DNA of 64,000 bases from an uncultured Clostridia bacterium (GCA_934438075.1 CAKSBF010000001.1:372001-436000); one strand, 5' to 3'. Positions 1 to 8,137 are shown, counted from the stretch's first letter. Notes: generated by a model not told the origin, from the letters alone. Made by a program: numbers and translations.

Positions 1-65
1 TTTCAAAAAATCATATTTCATAATTATAATCCGCATTTGCAAAATCGCGAATCTCTCATCACCCG

Positions 66-110
66 AAAAGCAATATTTATATATTTTTAAGCAATATATA
101 AATATTTTTA
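66..110 (+). promoter_or_regulatory. Candidate AraC-family operator: 21-bp tandem direct repeat
   Basis: Two near-identical 21-bp units, each starting AGCAATAT and ending ATTTTTA, lie head to tail at 69-89 and 90-110 with two mismatches. AraC regulators typically bind direct repeats about two helical turns apart, so this is a plausible activator site for the operon that starts at 154. The longer core AAAAGCAATATTTATAT (66-82) recurs with one mismatch, inverted, at 3795-3811 in front of the AraC gene at 3839. Function is inferred. Confidence 0.5.
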
Positions 111-153
111 TTATTATTTTCGTGATATGATGACAACAGAACGGAGGAATGGT

Positions 154-1107
154 ATGGATAAAATTATAATTTGTGATTTAGATCACAGTGATGTAAATGC
201 AGAAACGGCCATTTTAAACGAAGCAGGCTACAGTTTTCGATGGCTGCACTGCAAAACCCAACAGGAAGTCATAGAACAGTGCAAAGGTGCGGTAGTACTT
301 CTCAACCAATATGTAAAAATGGACCGGGTTATTTTTGAAGCTCTGCCGACCGTGAAATGTGTGGTACGCTATGGTGTAGGCTATGACAACATAGACCTTG
401 AGGATGCCAAACGCTACGGTGTACAGGCCTGCAATGTTCCGGACTACGGTACAAATGAGGTTGCTGACCAGGCCTTGGCGTTTACCATGGCTCTGGCACG
501 AAAAGTATATCTCACAAACACCCTTATCAGAAACGGTGTATGGGATTATCAAAAAGAAATACCGCTATACAGACTCAGAGAAAGCACCGTCGGCATATGC
601 GGTATCGGCAGAATAGGCTCAGCGTTTGCCCAGCGCGCACACGCTCTCGGCTGCCGCGTAATCGCTTATGATACACAATATAACAAGCCGGGACGTACCT
701 TCCCGGGCTTTGTGGAATTTGTAAGCTTTGAGGAATTGCTGAAAACTTCCGACATCATCTCCATACATTGTCCGCTTGACAAAAATACTTATCATTTGTT
801 TGACAAAAAATCCCTCTCCCTTATGAAACCAAGCGCTTACCTGATTAATGTTGCGCGCGGTGGAATTATCGATGAAGATGCCCTTTTATGGGCACTGGAT
901 AACAAAAAAATAGCCGGAGCAGGCATTGATGTCGTAGAGCATGAACCCTTGCATGCAGACTCTCCTCTTTTAAAACATGATAATCTGCTGGTCAGCCCTC
1001 ATACTGCGTGGTACTCCGAACAGTCCGCACAGGAATTGAAGCGCAAGGCGGCAGAAGAGGCAGTTCGCTTTCTGAAAGGAGAACCCGTGCACTATCCGGT
1101 TAATTAG
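154..1107 (+). CDS. D-isomer-specific 2-hydroxyacid dehydrogenase (NAD)
   Basis: A 317-residue cytosolic NAD(P)-dependent 2-hydroxyacid dehydrogenase of the phosphoglycerate dehydrogenase/CtBP type. The Rossmann dinucleotide signature GICGIGRIG lies near residue 150. The catalytic Arg is in ARGGIID, the Glu in VEHEP and the His in SPHTAW, all at family positions. Length is normal for the family. An in-frame ATG exists at 127, but GGAGG at 143-147 sits 6 nt before the ATG at 154, so 154 is preferred. It is the first gene of a four-gene forward operon with a zinc dehydrogenase, a KduD-like SDR and a sugar-binding-like protein, which suggests a sugar-acid substrate. The exact substrate is unknown. 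Confidence 0.88.
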   Translation: MDKIIICDLDHSDVNAETAILNEAGYSFRWLHCKTQQEVIEQCKGAVVLLNQYVKMDRVIFEALPTVKCVVRYGVGYDNIDLEDAKRYGVQACNVPDYGTNEVADQALAFTMALARKVYLTNTLIRNGVWDYQKEIPLYRLRESTVGICGIGRIGSAFAQRAHALGCRVIAYDTQYNKPGRTFPGFVEFVSFEELLKTSDIISIHCPLDKNTYHLFDKKSLSLMKPSAYLINVARGGIIDEDALLWALDNKKIAGAGIDVVEHEPLHADSPLLKHDNLLVSPHTAWYSEQSAQELKRKAAEEAVRFLKGEPVHYPVN

Positions 1108-1117
1108 TCTTAACTTT

Positions 1118-1130
1118 GTGCCGCAGGCAC
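1118..1130 (+). repeat. 13-nt palindromic hairpin GTGCCGCAGGCAC
   Basis: A perfect 5-bp stem with a GCA loop lies in the 41-nt gap between the first two genes of the operon. The identical 13-mer occurs at 36819-36831 inside a larger structured intergenic element. It could be a fragment of a dispersed repeat family or a processing/attenuation hairpin. No U-tract follows, so it is not a terminator. Confidence 0.5.
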
Positions 1131-1148
1131 AGAAAGGAATGATGATTT

Positions 1149-2153
1149 ATGAAAGCAATACAATATCTCGGTGCAAATAAAATTGAGGTGCGTGACATTG
1201 ATATGCCCGTTGTCCCCGAAGGTTTTGCACTTGTCAAAGTTTCTCACGCAGGCATATGCGGAACAGATTTAAACATTTACGCCGGAACCCATCCGCGTGC
1301 AAAGGCGCCGTTAGTCATGGGACATGAATTTTCCGGAGGTCTAGAGCAAGACACTCCATACATGAAAAAGGGAACTCGCGTTACGGCATATCCGCTGATC
1401 TCCTGCGGCAAATGCGAGCCTTGTCTTTCCGGAAACGGGCATGTATGCAACACCCTCGGGCTCTACGGAATAGACACCGATGGTGCTATGGCAGAATATG
1501 TTGCGATCCCCGCTGATCAGCTGATTGCACTTCCCGATAATATGTCATTTAAAACAGGAGCGTTGCTGGAACCCATCACCGTTGTTGTTCACACGCTGCG
1601 CGAAACAGGCTTCACTCCCGGTGACAACGCACTCGTATTCGGATGCGGTACCATCGGACTTTGCCTGGCACTAACCCTTAAGATGTTCGGCGCACGCGAT
1701 ATTTTACTCGCCGAAACCGACACATCGCGAATCTCTCTTGCAAAATCGCTGGGCTTTGATGTAGTCGATCCTTCTAAAGACGACCTGGCAAAGCTGGTCT
1801 CCGAACGCACAAACGGCAACGGCTTTGACCGCGTTTATGATTGTGCCGGCGTCCAGGCGGTAGCAGAAGTCCTCCTGGATATGGTACGTGTAAAAGGACA
1901 AATTGTTATTGTCGCATCTTATAAAAAGCCGCCGGCAATGCCCTTCTTTAAAGGTATGGCAAAAGAGGTTTCCATTCATTTTGTAAGAGTATACCGCAAA
2001 AAAGATTTTGAAATCGCTGCCCAAATTGTTGCACGTGAGCCGCTTTTCGATAAAATTATTACTCATGTACTGCCGGCAGATAAGGCACAGGAAGGCTTTG
2101 ACCTGCTTCTTACCAAAGGAACGGGCGCCATTAAAGTCATGTTTGAATTTTAG
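1149..2153 (+). CDS. Zinc-dependent alcohol/polyol dehydrogenase (MDR superfamily)
   Basis: A 334-residue medium-chain dehydrogenase. GICGTD supplies the catalytic zinc Cys, GHEFSG the His-Glu pair, and CGKCEPCLSGNGHVC the four-Cys structural zinc lobe. The cofactor motif GCGTIG follows at about residue 165. The family includes sorbitol, threonine and galactitol-1-phosphate dehydrogenases, and the substrate cannot be decided from sequence. It lies 41 nt after the hydroxyacid dehydrogenase and 11 nt before a KduD-like SDR, so it is probably co-transcribed and takes part in oxidation or reduction of a sugar acid or polyol. The ribosome site is AGAAAGGAA upstream of the ATG. Confidence 0.88.
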   Translation: MKAIQYLGANKIEVRDIDMPVVPEGFALVKVSHAGICGTDLNIYAGTHPRAKAPLVMGHEFSGGLEQDTPYMKKGTRVTAYPLISCGKCEPCLSGNGHVCNTLGLYGIDTDGAMAEYVAIPADQLIALPDNMSFKTGALLEPITVVVHTLRETGFTPGDNALVFGCGTIGLCLALTLKMFGARDILLAETDTSRISLAKSLGFDVVDPSKDDLAKLVSERTNGNGFDRVYDCAGVQAVAEVLLDMVRVKGQIVIVASYKKPPAMPFFKGMAKEVSIHFVRVYRKKDFEIAAQIVAREPLFDKIITHVLPADKAQEGFDLLLTKGTGAIKVMFEF

Positions 2154-2164
2154 GAGGAGAAAAT

Positions 2165-2923
2165 ATGAATTTATTTGATTTGAACGGAAAATGCGCCGTT
2201 GTAACAGGCGGAAACCGCGGCCTGGGACGCGGAATCGCAGAAGGTCTCTGCGAAGCAGGAGCAAAAGTTGTCATTATGGCCTCCAGCGACAGCGTAATGA
2301 GCAGTGCAAAGGAGCTTTCAGACCTTGGATATCAGGCATACGGTGTAAAATGCGATTTGTCTCAGCATGACAGCATCACCGACTCCTTTGGAAAAGCCTT
2401 GGAGCTTTTAGGCGGAAAAGTAGATATTTTGGTAAATAATGCCGGTATTCAACGCAGAAATCGCTGCGAGGAATTTGACTTGAAAGACTGGGACGATGTA
2501 TTAAATGTCAATTTGCGTGCCGTCTTTACCATGTGCCAGCTTGCCGGCAGATGCATGCTGCAGCAAGGCGGCGGAAAAATTATTAACGTAGCGTCCATGC
2601 TCAGTTATTTCGGCGGTATCACAGTTCCGGCCTATGCTGCGTCAAAAGGAGGCGTTGCACAACTCACCCGCGCACTTTCCAACGAGTGGGCAGCACGTGG
2701 TATTAACGTTAACGCTATCGCCCCCGGCTATATGGCTACGGAAATGAACACCAAACTGATTGAGGATGAAAAACGCAATAGTGAAATTCTTGCACGGATA
2801 CCGGCAGGACGCTGGGGCACCCCCGATGATGTAAAAGGTATTGCTGTTTTTCTGGCCTCTGCCGCATCTGATTATTTAAGCGGAGCTATCATCCCTGTTG
2901 ACGGCGGATATCTCGGAAGATAA
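2165..2923 (+). CDS. SDR oxidoreductase, KduD / gluconate 5-dehydrogenase-like
   Basis: A 252-residue classical short-chain dehydrogenase. The cofactor motif TGGNRGLGRG is at about residue 16, NNAG at about 90, the catalytic Ser in NVASM, the YAASK active site at about 157, and a C-terminal SGAIIPVDGGY. These features and length match 2-dehydro-3-deoxy-D-gluconate 5-dehydrogenase (KduD) or gluconate 5-dehydrogenase. AGGAGG precedes the ATG by 6 nt, and the spacing of 11 nt to the preceding gene implies co-transcription. A KduD-type step fits the nearby unsaturated glucuronyl hydrolase (7018-8070), whose product enters the ketodeoxygluconate route. The specific reaction is inferred. Confidence 0.85.
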   Translation: MNLFDLNGKCAVVTGGNRGLGRGIAEGLCEAGAKVVIMASSDSVMSSAKELSDLGYQAYGVKCDLSQHDSITDSFGKALELLGGKVDILVNNAGIQRRNRCEEFDLKDWDDVLNVNLRAVFTMCQLAGRCMLQQGGGKIINVASMLSYFGGITVPAYAASKGGVAQLTRALSNEWAARGINVNAIAPGYMATEMNTKLIEDEKRNSEILARIPAGRWGTPDDVKGIAVFLASAASDYLSGAIIPVDGGYLGR

Positions 2924-2983
2924 AAAGCAAATACATTCTTTATAAGCTGATACCCCGAAAGAAAACATGAGGAGGGAACATAC

Positions 2984-3769
2984 ATGATCATTTCCGTTAA
3001 CGGTTGTGAGTTAAAAGAAACAAATGGTCTGTGGGAATATGACAAACCCTTTGCAAAGGGTGATGTAATTAAAATATCCGCAGATACTAATTATATTCGG
3101 CTCAAAATTGACAAAAGTCTGAAAGAATCTATCATATATCTGCCTGAGAAAAAAATGGACTACGAAGTACCAACCGGCGAGCAGCTTGCCGCATATCCAC
3201 CGGAGGCTTTCACCACAGCCCCACACATCATCAACTGCCGTGAAGCAACAAAGGAAGAAATCGGCGAATATCGCAATCTGGCTGTAAATGCTGCCGATAA
3301 ACGCGGAAAAGTAAACTTTTTCCCCCACTCCGACGCCAATTTTGTCACAAAAGATTTGCCTTATTTTGAGAGCAGAAACGCCATTGACGGCATCTGCCGA
3401 AACGAGAGCCACGGAACATATCCGTACCAGTCGTGGGGCGGCGGAGACCGCAACGATTTGGAATATTATCTGGAATTTGGCAGACAGGTTTTGGCGGATA
3501 AAATTGTTTTGTACCTTCGCTCAGACTACACGGTAAATGAGCAAGGGGAGCAGCATGACACTTACTGGAAGCAGATAACAGTGGATTTTTCTGACGGCAG
3601 CGAACTTACGCTTGCGCCTGTAAAAACCGAAGCGCCGCAGGTTTTCACCTTTGAAGAAAAAAAGATTACCGGTCTCACTCTCCGCAATCTTGTCCGTGAC
3701 AGAAGCTTTCCGACCCGCGGTTTTGCCGCACTGAATCAGATTGAAGTATATGGCAGGGACATAATATAA
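2984..3769 (+). CDS. Uncharacterised protein with C-terminal galactose-binding-like (discoidin-type) fold
   Basis: A 261-residue protein without signal peptide or membrane segment. The N-terminal about 90 residues are beta-rich. From about residue 100 the sequence resembles F5/8-type C carbohydrate-binding modules: NAIDG followed by QSWGGG, a LEFG strand, VLYLRSD and a terminal LNQIEVYGR. I do not recognise an enzyme active site. A strong ribosome site (GAGGAGGG) precedes the ATG. It closes the four-gene sugar-acid operon, so an intracellular sugar-sensing or accessory binding role is possible. The fold assignment is by eye and moderate in certainty; the function is unknown. Confidence 0.6.
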   Translation: MIISVNGCELKETNGLWEYDKPFAKGDVIKISADTNYIRLKIDKSLKESIIYLPEKKMDYEVPTGEQLAAYPPEAFTTAPHIINCREATKEEIGEYRNLAVNAADKRGKVNFFPHSDANFVTKDLPYFESRNAIDGICRNESHGTYPYQSWGGGDRNDLEYYLEFGRQVLADKIVLYLRSDYTVNEQGEQHDTYWKQITVDFSDGSELTLAPVKTEAPQVFTFEEKKITGLTLRNLVRDRSFPTRGFAALNQIEVYGRDII

Positions 3770-3794
3770 AACATCTTCATCCTAATCAAGTGCG

Positions 3795-3832
3795 ATATCA
3801 ATATTGCTTTTTATGAAGAAATGTTATATAAT
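3795..3832 (+). promoter_or_regulatory. Promoter with overlapping AraC-type half-site; predicted leaderless start
   Basis: The -35 TTGCTT (3804-3809) and -10 TATAAT (3827-3832) are separated by 17 nt. Transcription would start about 7 nt later, at or next to the ATG at 3839, which has no ribosome site, so a leaderless mRNA is predicted. The -35 is embedded in the inverted copy (3795-3811) of the 17-nt motif found at 66-82, which suggests autorepression by the regulator that controls the upstream operon. Confidence 0.55.
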
Positions 3833-3838
3833 AAAGCT

Positions 3839-4639
3839 ATGAAAGAGATAATTGATTTTAAATACCGAGATATCGGAAAAGATGATTTAAATAACAAAAA
3901 GCATTCTCATGGCAACTGCTATGAGATGCTTTTTGTGCGCTCCGGCAGCGGAGTTATCATGGTAAAAGACAAACTTTTTCACATCAAACCCGGCGGACTG
4001 TATTTTATTAACGGTATGGATATTCATTGTTCTGTGCCGGAAGTTCCGGAAGATTATACCCGGAGCAAGCTGATTATTGACAGCAATTATATCAACCGCA
4101 TTGCCGAAGCCACCGGACTGTCTGAAGCCGTGGAGGATTTATTTATCAAAAACGGTGGTTTATACATTAAATCAAGCGAAACTGAGGCGATTGATGCGGA
4201 GTTTTTAAAAATTGATGCCTCTCTGCGCAGCGAAACCATGTACACAAGGGCACAAGTCACCGCAGCTCTCCTTCATATCTTTGCACTTGCCCACTCTGAC
4301 AAAAGCATGCACAGTCAGGCAATTTCTAACAACGTCTCTTCTGTTTTAGATTATATCAACAACCGAATTGAGCAAAAAATTACACTGGATGAAATCAGTG
4401 CAAATGTGCACATGAGCAAATATTATATGTGCCACATCTTTAAAAAAACCATTCAAATGACCGTCAGTGAATACATTTTATCAAGGCGTATCTCCATCGC
4501 AAAGAAAAAACTTTTATATACCTCTTTGCCGATATCCGAAATAGCCCTTTCATCCGGCTTTTCCAGTTTTGCTTACTTTAGCAAAATCTTCCGCGAGCAC
4601 GAAGGCGTTACTCCGAAAGAATTCAGGAAGAATGTTTAA
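3839..4639 (+). CDS. AraC-family transcriptional regulator (cupin sensor plus HTH)
   Basis: A 266-residue regulator. The N-terminal half is a cupin-like sensor (HSHGNCYEML, GGLYFINGMDIH), typical of sugar-responsive AraC proteins. The C-terminal about 100 residues hold the double helix-turn-helix (ITLDEISANVHMSKYYMCHI and SEIALSSGFSSFAYFSKIFR) ending in GVTPKEFR. An in-frame ATG at 3821 is also possible, but the promoter places the RNA start near 3839. It follows the dehydrogenase operon and converges with a second AraC gene, overlapping it by 17 bp. It probably controls the operon at 154 through the shared motif at 66-82. Confidence 0.9.
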   Translation: MKEIIDFKYRDIGKDDLNNKKHSHGNCYEMLFVRSGSGVIMVKDKLFHIKPGGLYFINGMDIHCSVPEVPEDYTRSKLIIDSNYINRIAEATGLSEAVEDLFIKNGGLYIKSSETEAIDAEFLKIDASLRSETMYTRAQVTAALLHIFALAHSDKSMHSQAISNNVSSVLDYINNRIEQKITLDEISANVHMSKYYMCHIFKKTIQMTVSEYILSRRISIAKKKLLYTSLPISEIALSSGFSSFAYFSKIFREHEGVTPKEFRKNV

Positions 4640-5378
4640 AAGCAGAAGGACTGACCCCTATCATCTTTTTAAACAGACGGCTGAAATAATAGATATCATC
4701 AAATCCCAGACTTTGCGCCGCCTGTGCAACATTACAGCCGCCGCTCTGCAAAAGGTCGCGCGCCATGTTCATTTTTATTCTGTTATGATATTGTATCGCC
4801 GACATACCTGTACTTTCTTTAAACAGCATGTGAAAATGCGATTTGCTTACACCGGCCATTTTTGCCAGCTCTTCCACCGTAAGACTTTTGTTATAATTTT
4901 CTATCATATAATTTTTAATATCTTCTATCATTCCTGCACGCGAAAGACTATTTTCTCTCGCCGTCATACAAATCAGCTCCATGATAATGCTGCGGCACAT
5001 AGTCCGGTAGCCCTTATCCTTAGCTGTCCATTCATAATATAACTTCTGCAGCTGCTTCTCATAACGATAAAATGCCGTCGTCTTTGTCAACGTCGGAAGA
5101 TCAATGCCGCAATCAGCATCAAACGCAATGGAATAGTAGGACCAGGGATCATCTTTTGCAGTCATGGCCGAATGTATTTGCCCTTTTTGAAAAAATAAAA
5201 TATCTCCCCGTTCGACCTTCATACGCAGCCGATCCGTCCGGTAGAACGCAGTTCCGTCCGCAGCAAACGCAAGAATATAAAATTTTTGATTGACAAGATT
5301 ATCTATTTTCCAGTTCTTATTTTGATGTCTTGCTATTACAAAATCTACATCCGTAACATTGAAAGAATCAAATTTCAT
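4623..5378 (-). CDS. AraC-family transcriptional regulator
   Basis: A 251-residue AraC regulator with an N-terminal sensor (residues 1-140, including GDILFFQKGQIHSA) and a C-terminal double helix-turn-helix (LTVEELAKMAGVSKSHFHML; AQSLGFDDIYYFSRLFKK; GVSPSAF). A GTG at 5387 is in frame, but AAGGGTG lies 6 nt before the ATG at 5378, which is chosen. The gene diverges from the RraA-like gene at 5521 across a 142-bp region holding 21-bp-spaced direct repeats. It most likely activates the operon RraA-SDR-glycosidase. Its 3' end overlaps the other AraC gene tail to tail. Confidence 0.9.
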   Translation of the reverse strand: MKFDSFNVTDVDFVIARHQNKNWKIDNLVNQKFYILAFAADGTAFYRTDRLRMKVERGDILFFQKGQIHSAMTAKDDPWSYYSIAFDADCGIDLPTLTKTTAFYRYEKQLQKLYYEWTAKDKGYRTMCRSIIMELICMTARENSLSRAGMIEDIKNYMIENYNKSLTVEELAKMAGVSKSHFHMLFKESTGMSAIQYHNRIKMNMARDLLQSGGCNVAQAAQSLGFDDIYYFSRLFKKMIGVSPSAFKHSS

Positions 5379-5437
5379 TTTTGTCACCCTTTCTTATTCT
5401 AGCACATTTTTAAAAATAAGTCTATTTAAAATCAGAG

Positions 5438-5496
5438 TTTTGTGCAAAAAAATAATGATTTTGTGAATGGAAATACGATATCATGTTGTTTATAAT
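5438..5496 (+). promoter_or_regulatory. Divergent regulatory region with 21-bp-spaced direct repeats and -10 box
   Basis: TTTTGTG occurs at 5438-5444 and again at 5459-5465, exactly 21 bp apart, the spacing expected for an AraC dimer site. A TATAAT -10 (5491-5496) lies downstream with no good -35, which fits activator dependence. On the reverse strand TAGACT-17-TAGAAT can drive the AraC gene. Binding is inferred from position and spacing only. Confidence 0.45.
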
Positions 5497-5520
5497 AAAG
5501 AATAAAGGGAGGTGCAAAAC

Positions 5521-6228
5521 ATGAATTTGGATAATTTAATAAAATCAAGACAAGTCGGCGAAGCAGAAAAGCTTCCGATTTCCGACTCGGAAATATGTCA
5601 AAGGTACGAAAAGGTAACCACCGCTATGGTAAACGATGTTTTGCGTGAAATGGGTTATCTTTACCAAACACTGCCAACCAACATTTTGCCTCTTAAACCG
5701 GAAATGAAGGTGGCAGGTATTGCGTTTACCATTAAGGGTTCTAAAAATCTTGATCTGAAGGACGAAATGGAACAACGCGCTCAAATGCTGGAGGCCATTC
5801 CTGCCGACAGCGTATGTGTGTGGGATACCGGAAATGACGACGAATCGGCACAATGGGGCGAGATTATGACCATGGCCTCCAAAAAACGCGGCTGCCGCGG
5901 TGCAATTGTCGATGGCGGAGTAAGAGATACCAACAAGGTTCTGGAGCAAGATTTTCCGGTATTCTGCAAATTTCGCAGTTCTAACGGTATGTTGGGACGT
6001 TTCCGTATGATTGGTTATCAAATGCCGATTATGATTGGAAATGTACACATTTATCCGAACGACATTATTTACGGCGACATTGACGGATGTATCGTCGTGC
6101 CCAGACATCTGGCGTATGAGGTATTACTGCATGCGGAGCAAATCCGTGACAATGAGGTTGGCATTAAAAAGATGGTAGCCGATGGCGTAAAACCCACTGA
6201 CGTTGTGAAAAACGGCGGATATTTCTAG
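5521..6228 (+). CDS. RraA-like protein (oxaloacetate decarboxylase / HMG aldolase family)
   Basis: A 235-residue protein of the RraA/4-hydroxy-4-methyl-2-oxoglutarate aldolase family. The family signature is GAIVDGGVRD at about residue 125, following EIMTMASKKRGCRG, with the later DIIYGDIDGCIVVPR. Such proteins are metal-dependent aldolases/decarboxylases of oxo-acids; some are RNase E regulators, which is unlikely here. A GTG at 5512 is in frame, but GGGAGGTG (5507-5514) is itself the ribosome site for the ATG at 5521. First gene of the second sugar-acid operon; a retro-aldol or decarboxylation step on a sugar-acid breakdown product is the likely role. Confidence 0.82.
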   Translation: MNLDNLIKSRQVGEAEKLPISDSEICQRYEKVTTAMVNDVLREMGYLYQTLPTNILPLKPEMKVAGIAFTIKGSKNLDLKDEMEQRAQMLEAIPADSVCVWDTGNDDESAQWGEIMTMASKKRGCRGAIVDGGVRDTNKVLEQDFPVFCKFRSSNGMLGRFRMIGYQMPIMIGNVHIYPNDIIYGDIDGCIVVPRHLAYEVLLHAEQIRDNEVGIKKMVADGVKPTDVVKNGGYF

Positions 6229-6298
6229 AAAAAATATCTGGATAAATTAAACATTTAAAATTATTTTATGTCTTTGACATGGAAAGGAATGATTTAAG

Positions 6299-7006
6299 AT
6301 GACTTTAAAAGGAAAAAACGCACTTGTAACAGGCGCAAGCGGTGGCATGGGTCTCCTGCTTTGCGATATGATGGCAAATGCAGGTATGAATCTTGCATTA
6401 TGCTCCGTAGACCGGGATGGGCTTGACGCACAAGTGAAAGCCTTGAACGAAAAATATGACATAAAAATAGTGAGCGATACCGTTGATGCGACCAATGAGA
6501 GTGAGACGGCAGCATTTGTAGCGATGGCGGCTGATAAGCTTGGTAAACTTGATTTTTTAATTAACCTCGCCGGATTGTCAATTCCAAATAATTATTGTGA
6601 AACCGATGAGGCCGTATACGAGAAAATCATGGACGTTAATATTAAAGGCGCATTTTTGACGAGCAAACACTTTGCCGAGGTAGCCGCCAGTCCGGCGCTG
6701 ATTATTAACATCGGCAGTATGGCTGCACGAAACACAAACGCCAACGCACCTATTTATTGTATGGCAAAGGCGGCAGTCAACAAGCTTTCCGAGGGACTGT
6801 TACTGCAATATGGCAAAAAAAATATTCGTGTGACTACCATAAATCCCGGCGGAACGGATACTCCTTTCTGGGGCAGCAGAGCCGTTGACAAATCAAAACT
6901 GATGCAGGCAAAAGATGTTGTCAGCGTCATTTGGTTTGTTTTAAATCTCAGCGAAAACGTGCAGATGCACTCCATTGATTTTGAAAGTTTTGCCAAGTTT
7001 AACTAG
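6299..7006 (+). CDS. Short-chain dehydrogenase/reductase
   Basis: A 235-residue SDR. The cofactor motif TGASGGMG is at about residue 10, NLAG at about 86, the Ser in INIGSMAA, and the YCMAK catalytic Tyr/Lys at about 154. The C-terminus is short and lacks the usual PVDGG ending, matching small NADP-type SDRs. GGAAAGGAA precedes the ATG. It lies 70 nt after the RraA-like gene and 11 nt before the glycosyl hydrolase, so it is probably in the same operon. The substrate is unknown; by context a sugar acid or its keto form. Confidence 0.85.
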   Translation: MTLKGKNALVTGASGGMGLLLCDMMANAGMNLALCSVDRDGLDAQVKALNEKYDIKIVSDTVDATNESETAAFVAMAADKLGKLDFLINLAGLSIPNNYCETDEAVYEKIMDVNIKGAFLTSKHFAEVAASPALIINIGSMAARNTNANAPIYCMAKAAVNKLSEGLLLQYGKKNIRVTTINPGGTDTPFWGSRAVDKSKLMQAKDVVSVIWFVLNLSENVQMHSIDFESFAKFN

Positions 7007-7017
7007 GAGGTATCGCA

Positions 7018-8070
7018 ATGAAAACGCTCGATATATGCAGCAAGCTTTTTCATCGCTACGAAAGCATCCGCAAAATTGATAATTATTACGGACTTTTGGC
7101 TCTTTATGCCTTTGCGCAATCTTCCTGCGAAGCAAAGGACGAGGCGCAGATAAAAAAATGCATGGACATGCTTGCATTATATCCGGATCACTTCGATCAC
7201 CCGCATTATAACTTTTCCTGCTATGAAGTAGGCGGAAACGGCAAAGCATGGCTGGTATACAAAGGGCTTTGGGACAGCGAACGCGGAAACCTTCAAAAAT
7301 ATGCCGAAAAAACATTATCTGCTCCGGCAGATGAACAAGGAATCCTTTGCCACCCACAGTTTTTGCCTGATAACAGCAAAATCTGGATTGATGTTGCAGC
7401 AGCCGTTACGCCGTTTATGCTCTATGCCGGTCTGGCGCTGAAAGAAGAAAAATACATTGATTTTGCCGCTGAGCAATGTTTTAAAATGTATGAAGTTTTT
7501 TGCGACCACACCTGCGGTCTGCTGCACCAGTCGCGCGGATTTATGGAGAATACAAACCTTGTTTCGCACGACCATTGGAGCCGCGGTAACGGTTGGGGCT
7601 ATCTGGCGCTAACCGAATTGGTCGCCCATCTGCCCCATGACTCAAAACACCGTCCGAAGGCAGAAAAATATTTTAAGGAGTTATCCGAAGCGCTTGTGCA
7701 CTTTCAAACAGGCAAGGGTGTATGGAGGCAAGAAATTACTTGCGAATATGCCTGGGATGAAGCCTCAGGAACGGGACTCATCACCTACGGTCTGGGAGTA
7801 GGACTGCGCCTTGGATTGCTGGATAGAGAACACTTTCAAAAGCCCTTTGAAAAAGCAATAAATGCCATTAGAAAACTTTTTATTACAGACGATTGTTCCA
7901 CCCTCATGAGCTGCCGAGGCTGTTTATGCCCGGGAGAGGGTGCGGTAAAAGGCACGGTAAAGGCTTACCTGACCGAAGTTTATCCCGTTTCAGACGAACC
8001 CCACTCCTTCGGTTGCCTGATGCTTGCTATGCTGGAAGCGCACCGAAACGGAATCGAAGAGATAGAATAA
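7018..8070 (+). CDS. Glycoside hydrolase family 88/105 (unsaturated glucuronyl / rhamnogalacturonyl hydrolase)
   Basis: A 350-residue (alpha/alpha)6-barrel enzyme of the YteR/YesR type. It hydrolyses the unsaturated uronic acid from oligosaccharides made by polysaccharide lyases. The hallmark HWSRGNGWGYLALTEL is at about residues 182-197, with upstream NSKIWIDVAAAVTPFMLYAG supplying the family's catalytic Asp region and a GTGLITYGLGVGLRLG segment in the last third. There is no signal peptide, so it acts in the cytoplasm on imported oligosaccharides. An AGGAGG site sits 6 nt before the ATG. No lyase, transporter or KDG kinase/aldolase is present in the window, so the pathway must be completed elsewhere. 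Confidence 0.9.
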   Translation: MKTLDICSKLFHRYESIRKIDNYYGLLALYAFAQSSCEAKDEAQIKKCMDMLALYPDHFDHPHYNFSCYEVGGNGKAWLVYKGLWDSERGNLQKYAEKTLSAPADEQGILCHPQFLPDNSKIWIDVAAAVTPFMLYAGLALKEEKYIDFAAEQCFKMYEVFCDHTCGLLHQSRGFMENTNLVSHDHWSRGNGWGYLALTELVAHLPHDSKHRPKAEKYFKELSEALVHFQTGKGVWRQEITCEYAWDEASGTGLITYGLGVGLRLGLLDREHFQKPFEKAINAIRKLFITDDCSTLMSCRGCLCPGEGAVKGTVKAYLTEVYPVSDEPHSFGCLMLAMLEAHRNGIEEIE

Positions 8071-8091
8071 TCATTTGAAGAGTCTTTTGCA

Positions 8092-8137
8092 GAAAGGGGC
8101 AGCAGCAAAATGAAATTATTTTGTTACTGCTCCTTTC
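8092..8137. terminator. Bidirectional intrinsic terminator
   Basis: A long imperfect hairpin (GAAAGGGGCAG...CTGCTCCTTTC with inner GCAAAAT/ATTTTGT) lies between the convergent glycosidase and TIR genes. It is followed by T-rich sequence forward and preceded by A-rich sequence that becomes T-rich on the reverse strand. Confidence 0.75.

Noticed and set aside
69..110. CRISPR-like repeat
   Set aside because: Only two contiguous AT-rich 21-bp units without spacers; better explained as a regulator site.
5512..5520. GTG 5512 as start of the RraA-like gene
   Set aside because: The GTG is part of the GGGAGGTG ribosome site for the ATG at 5521.
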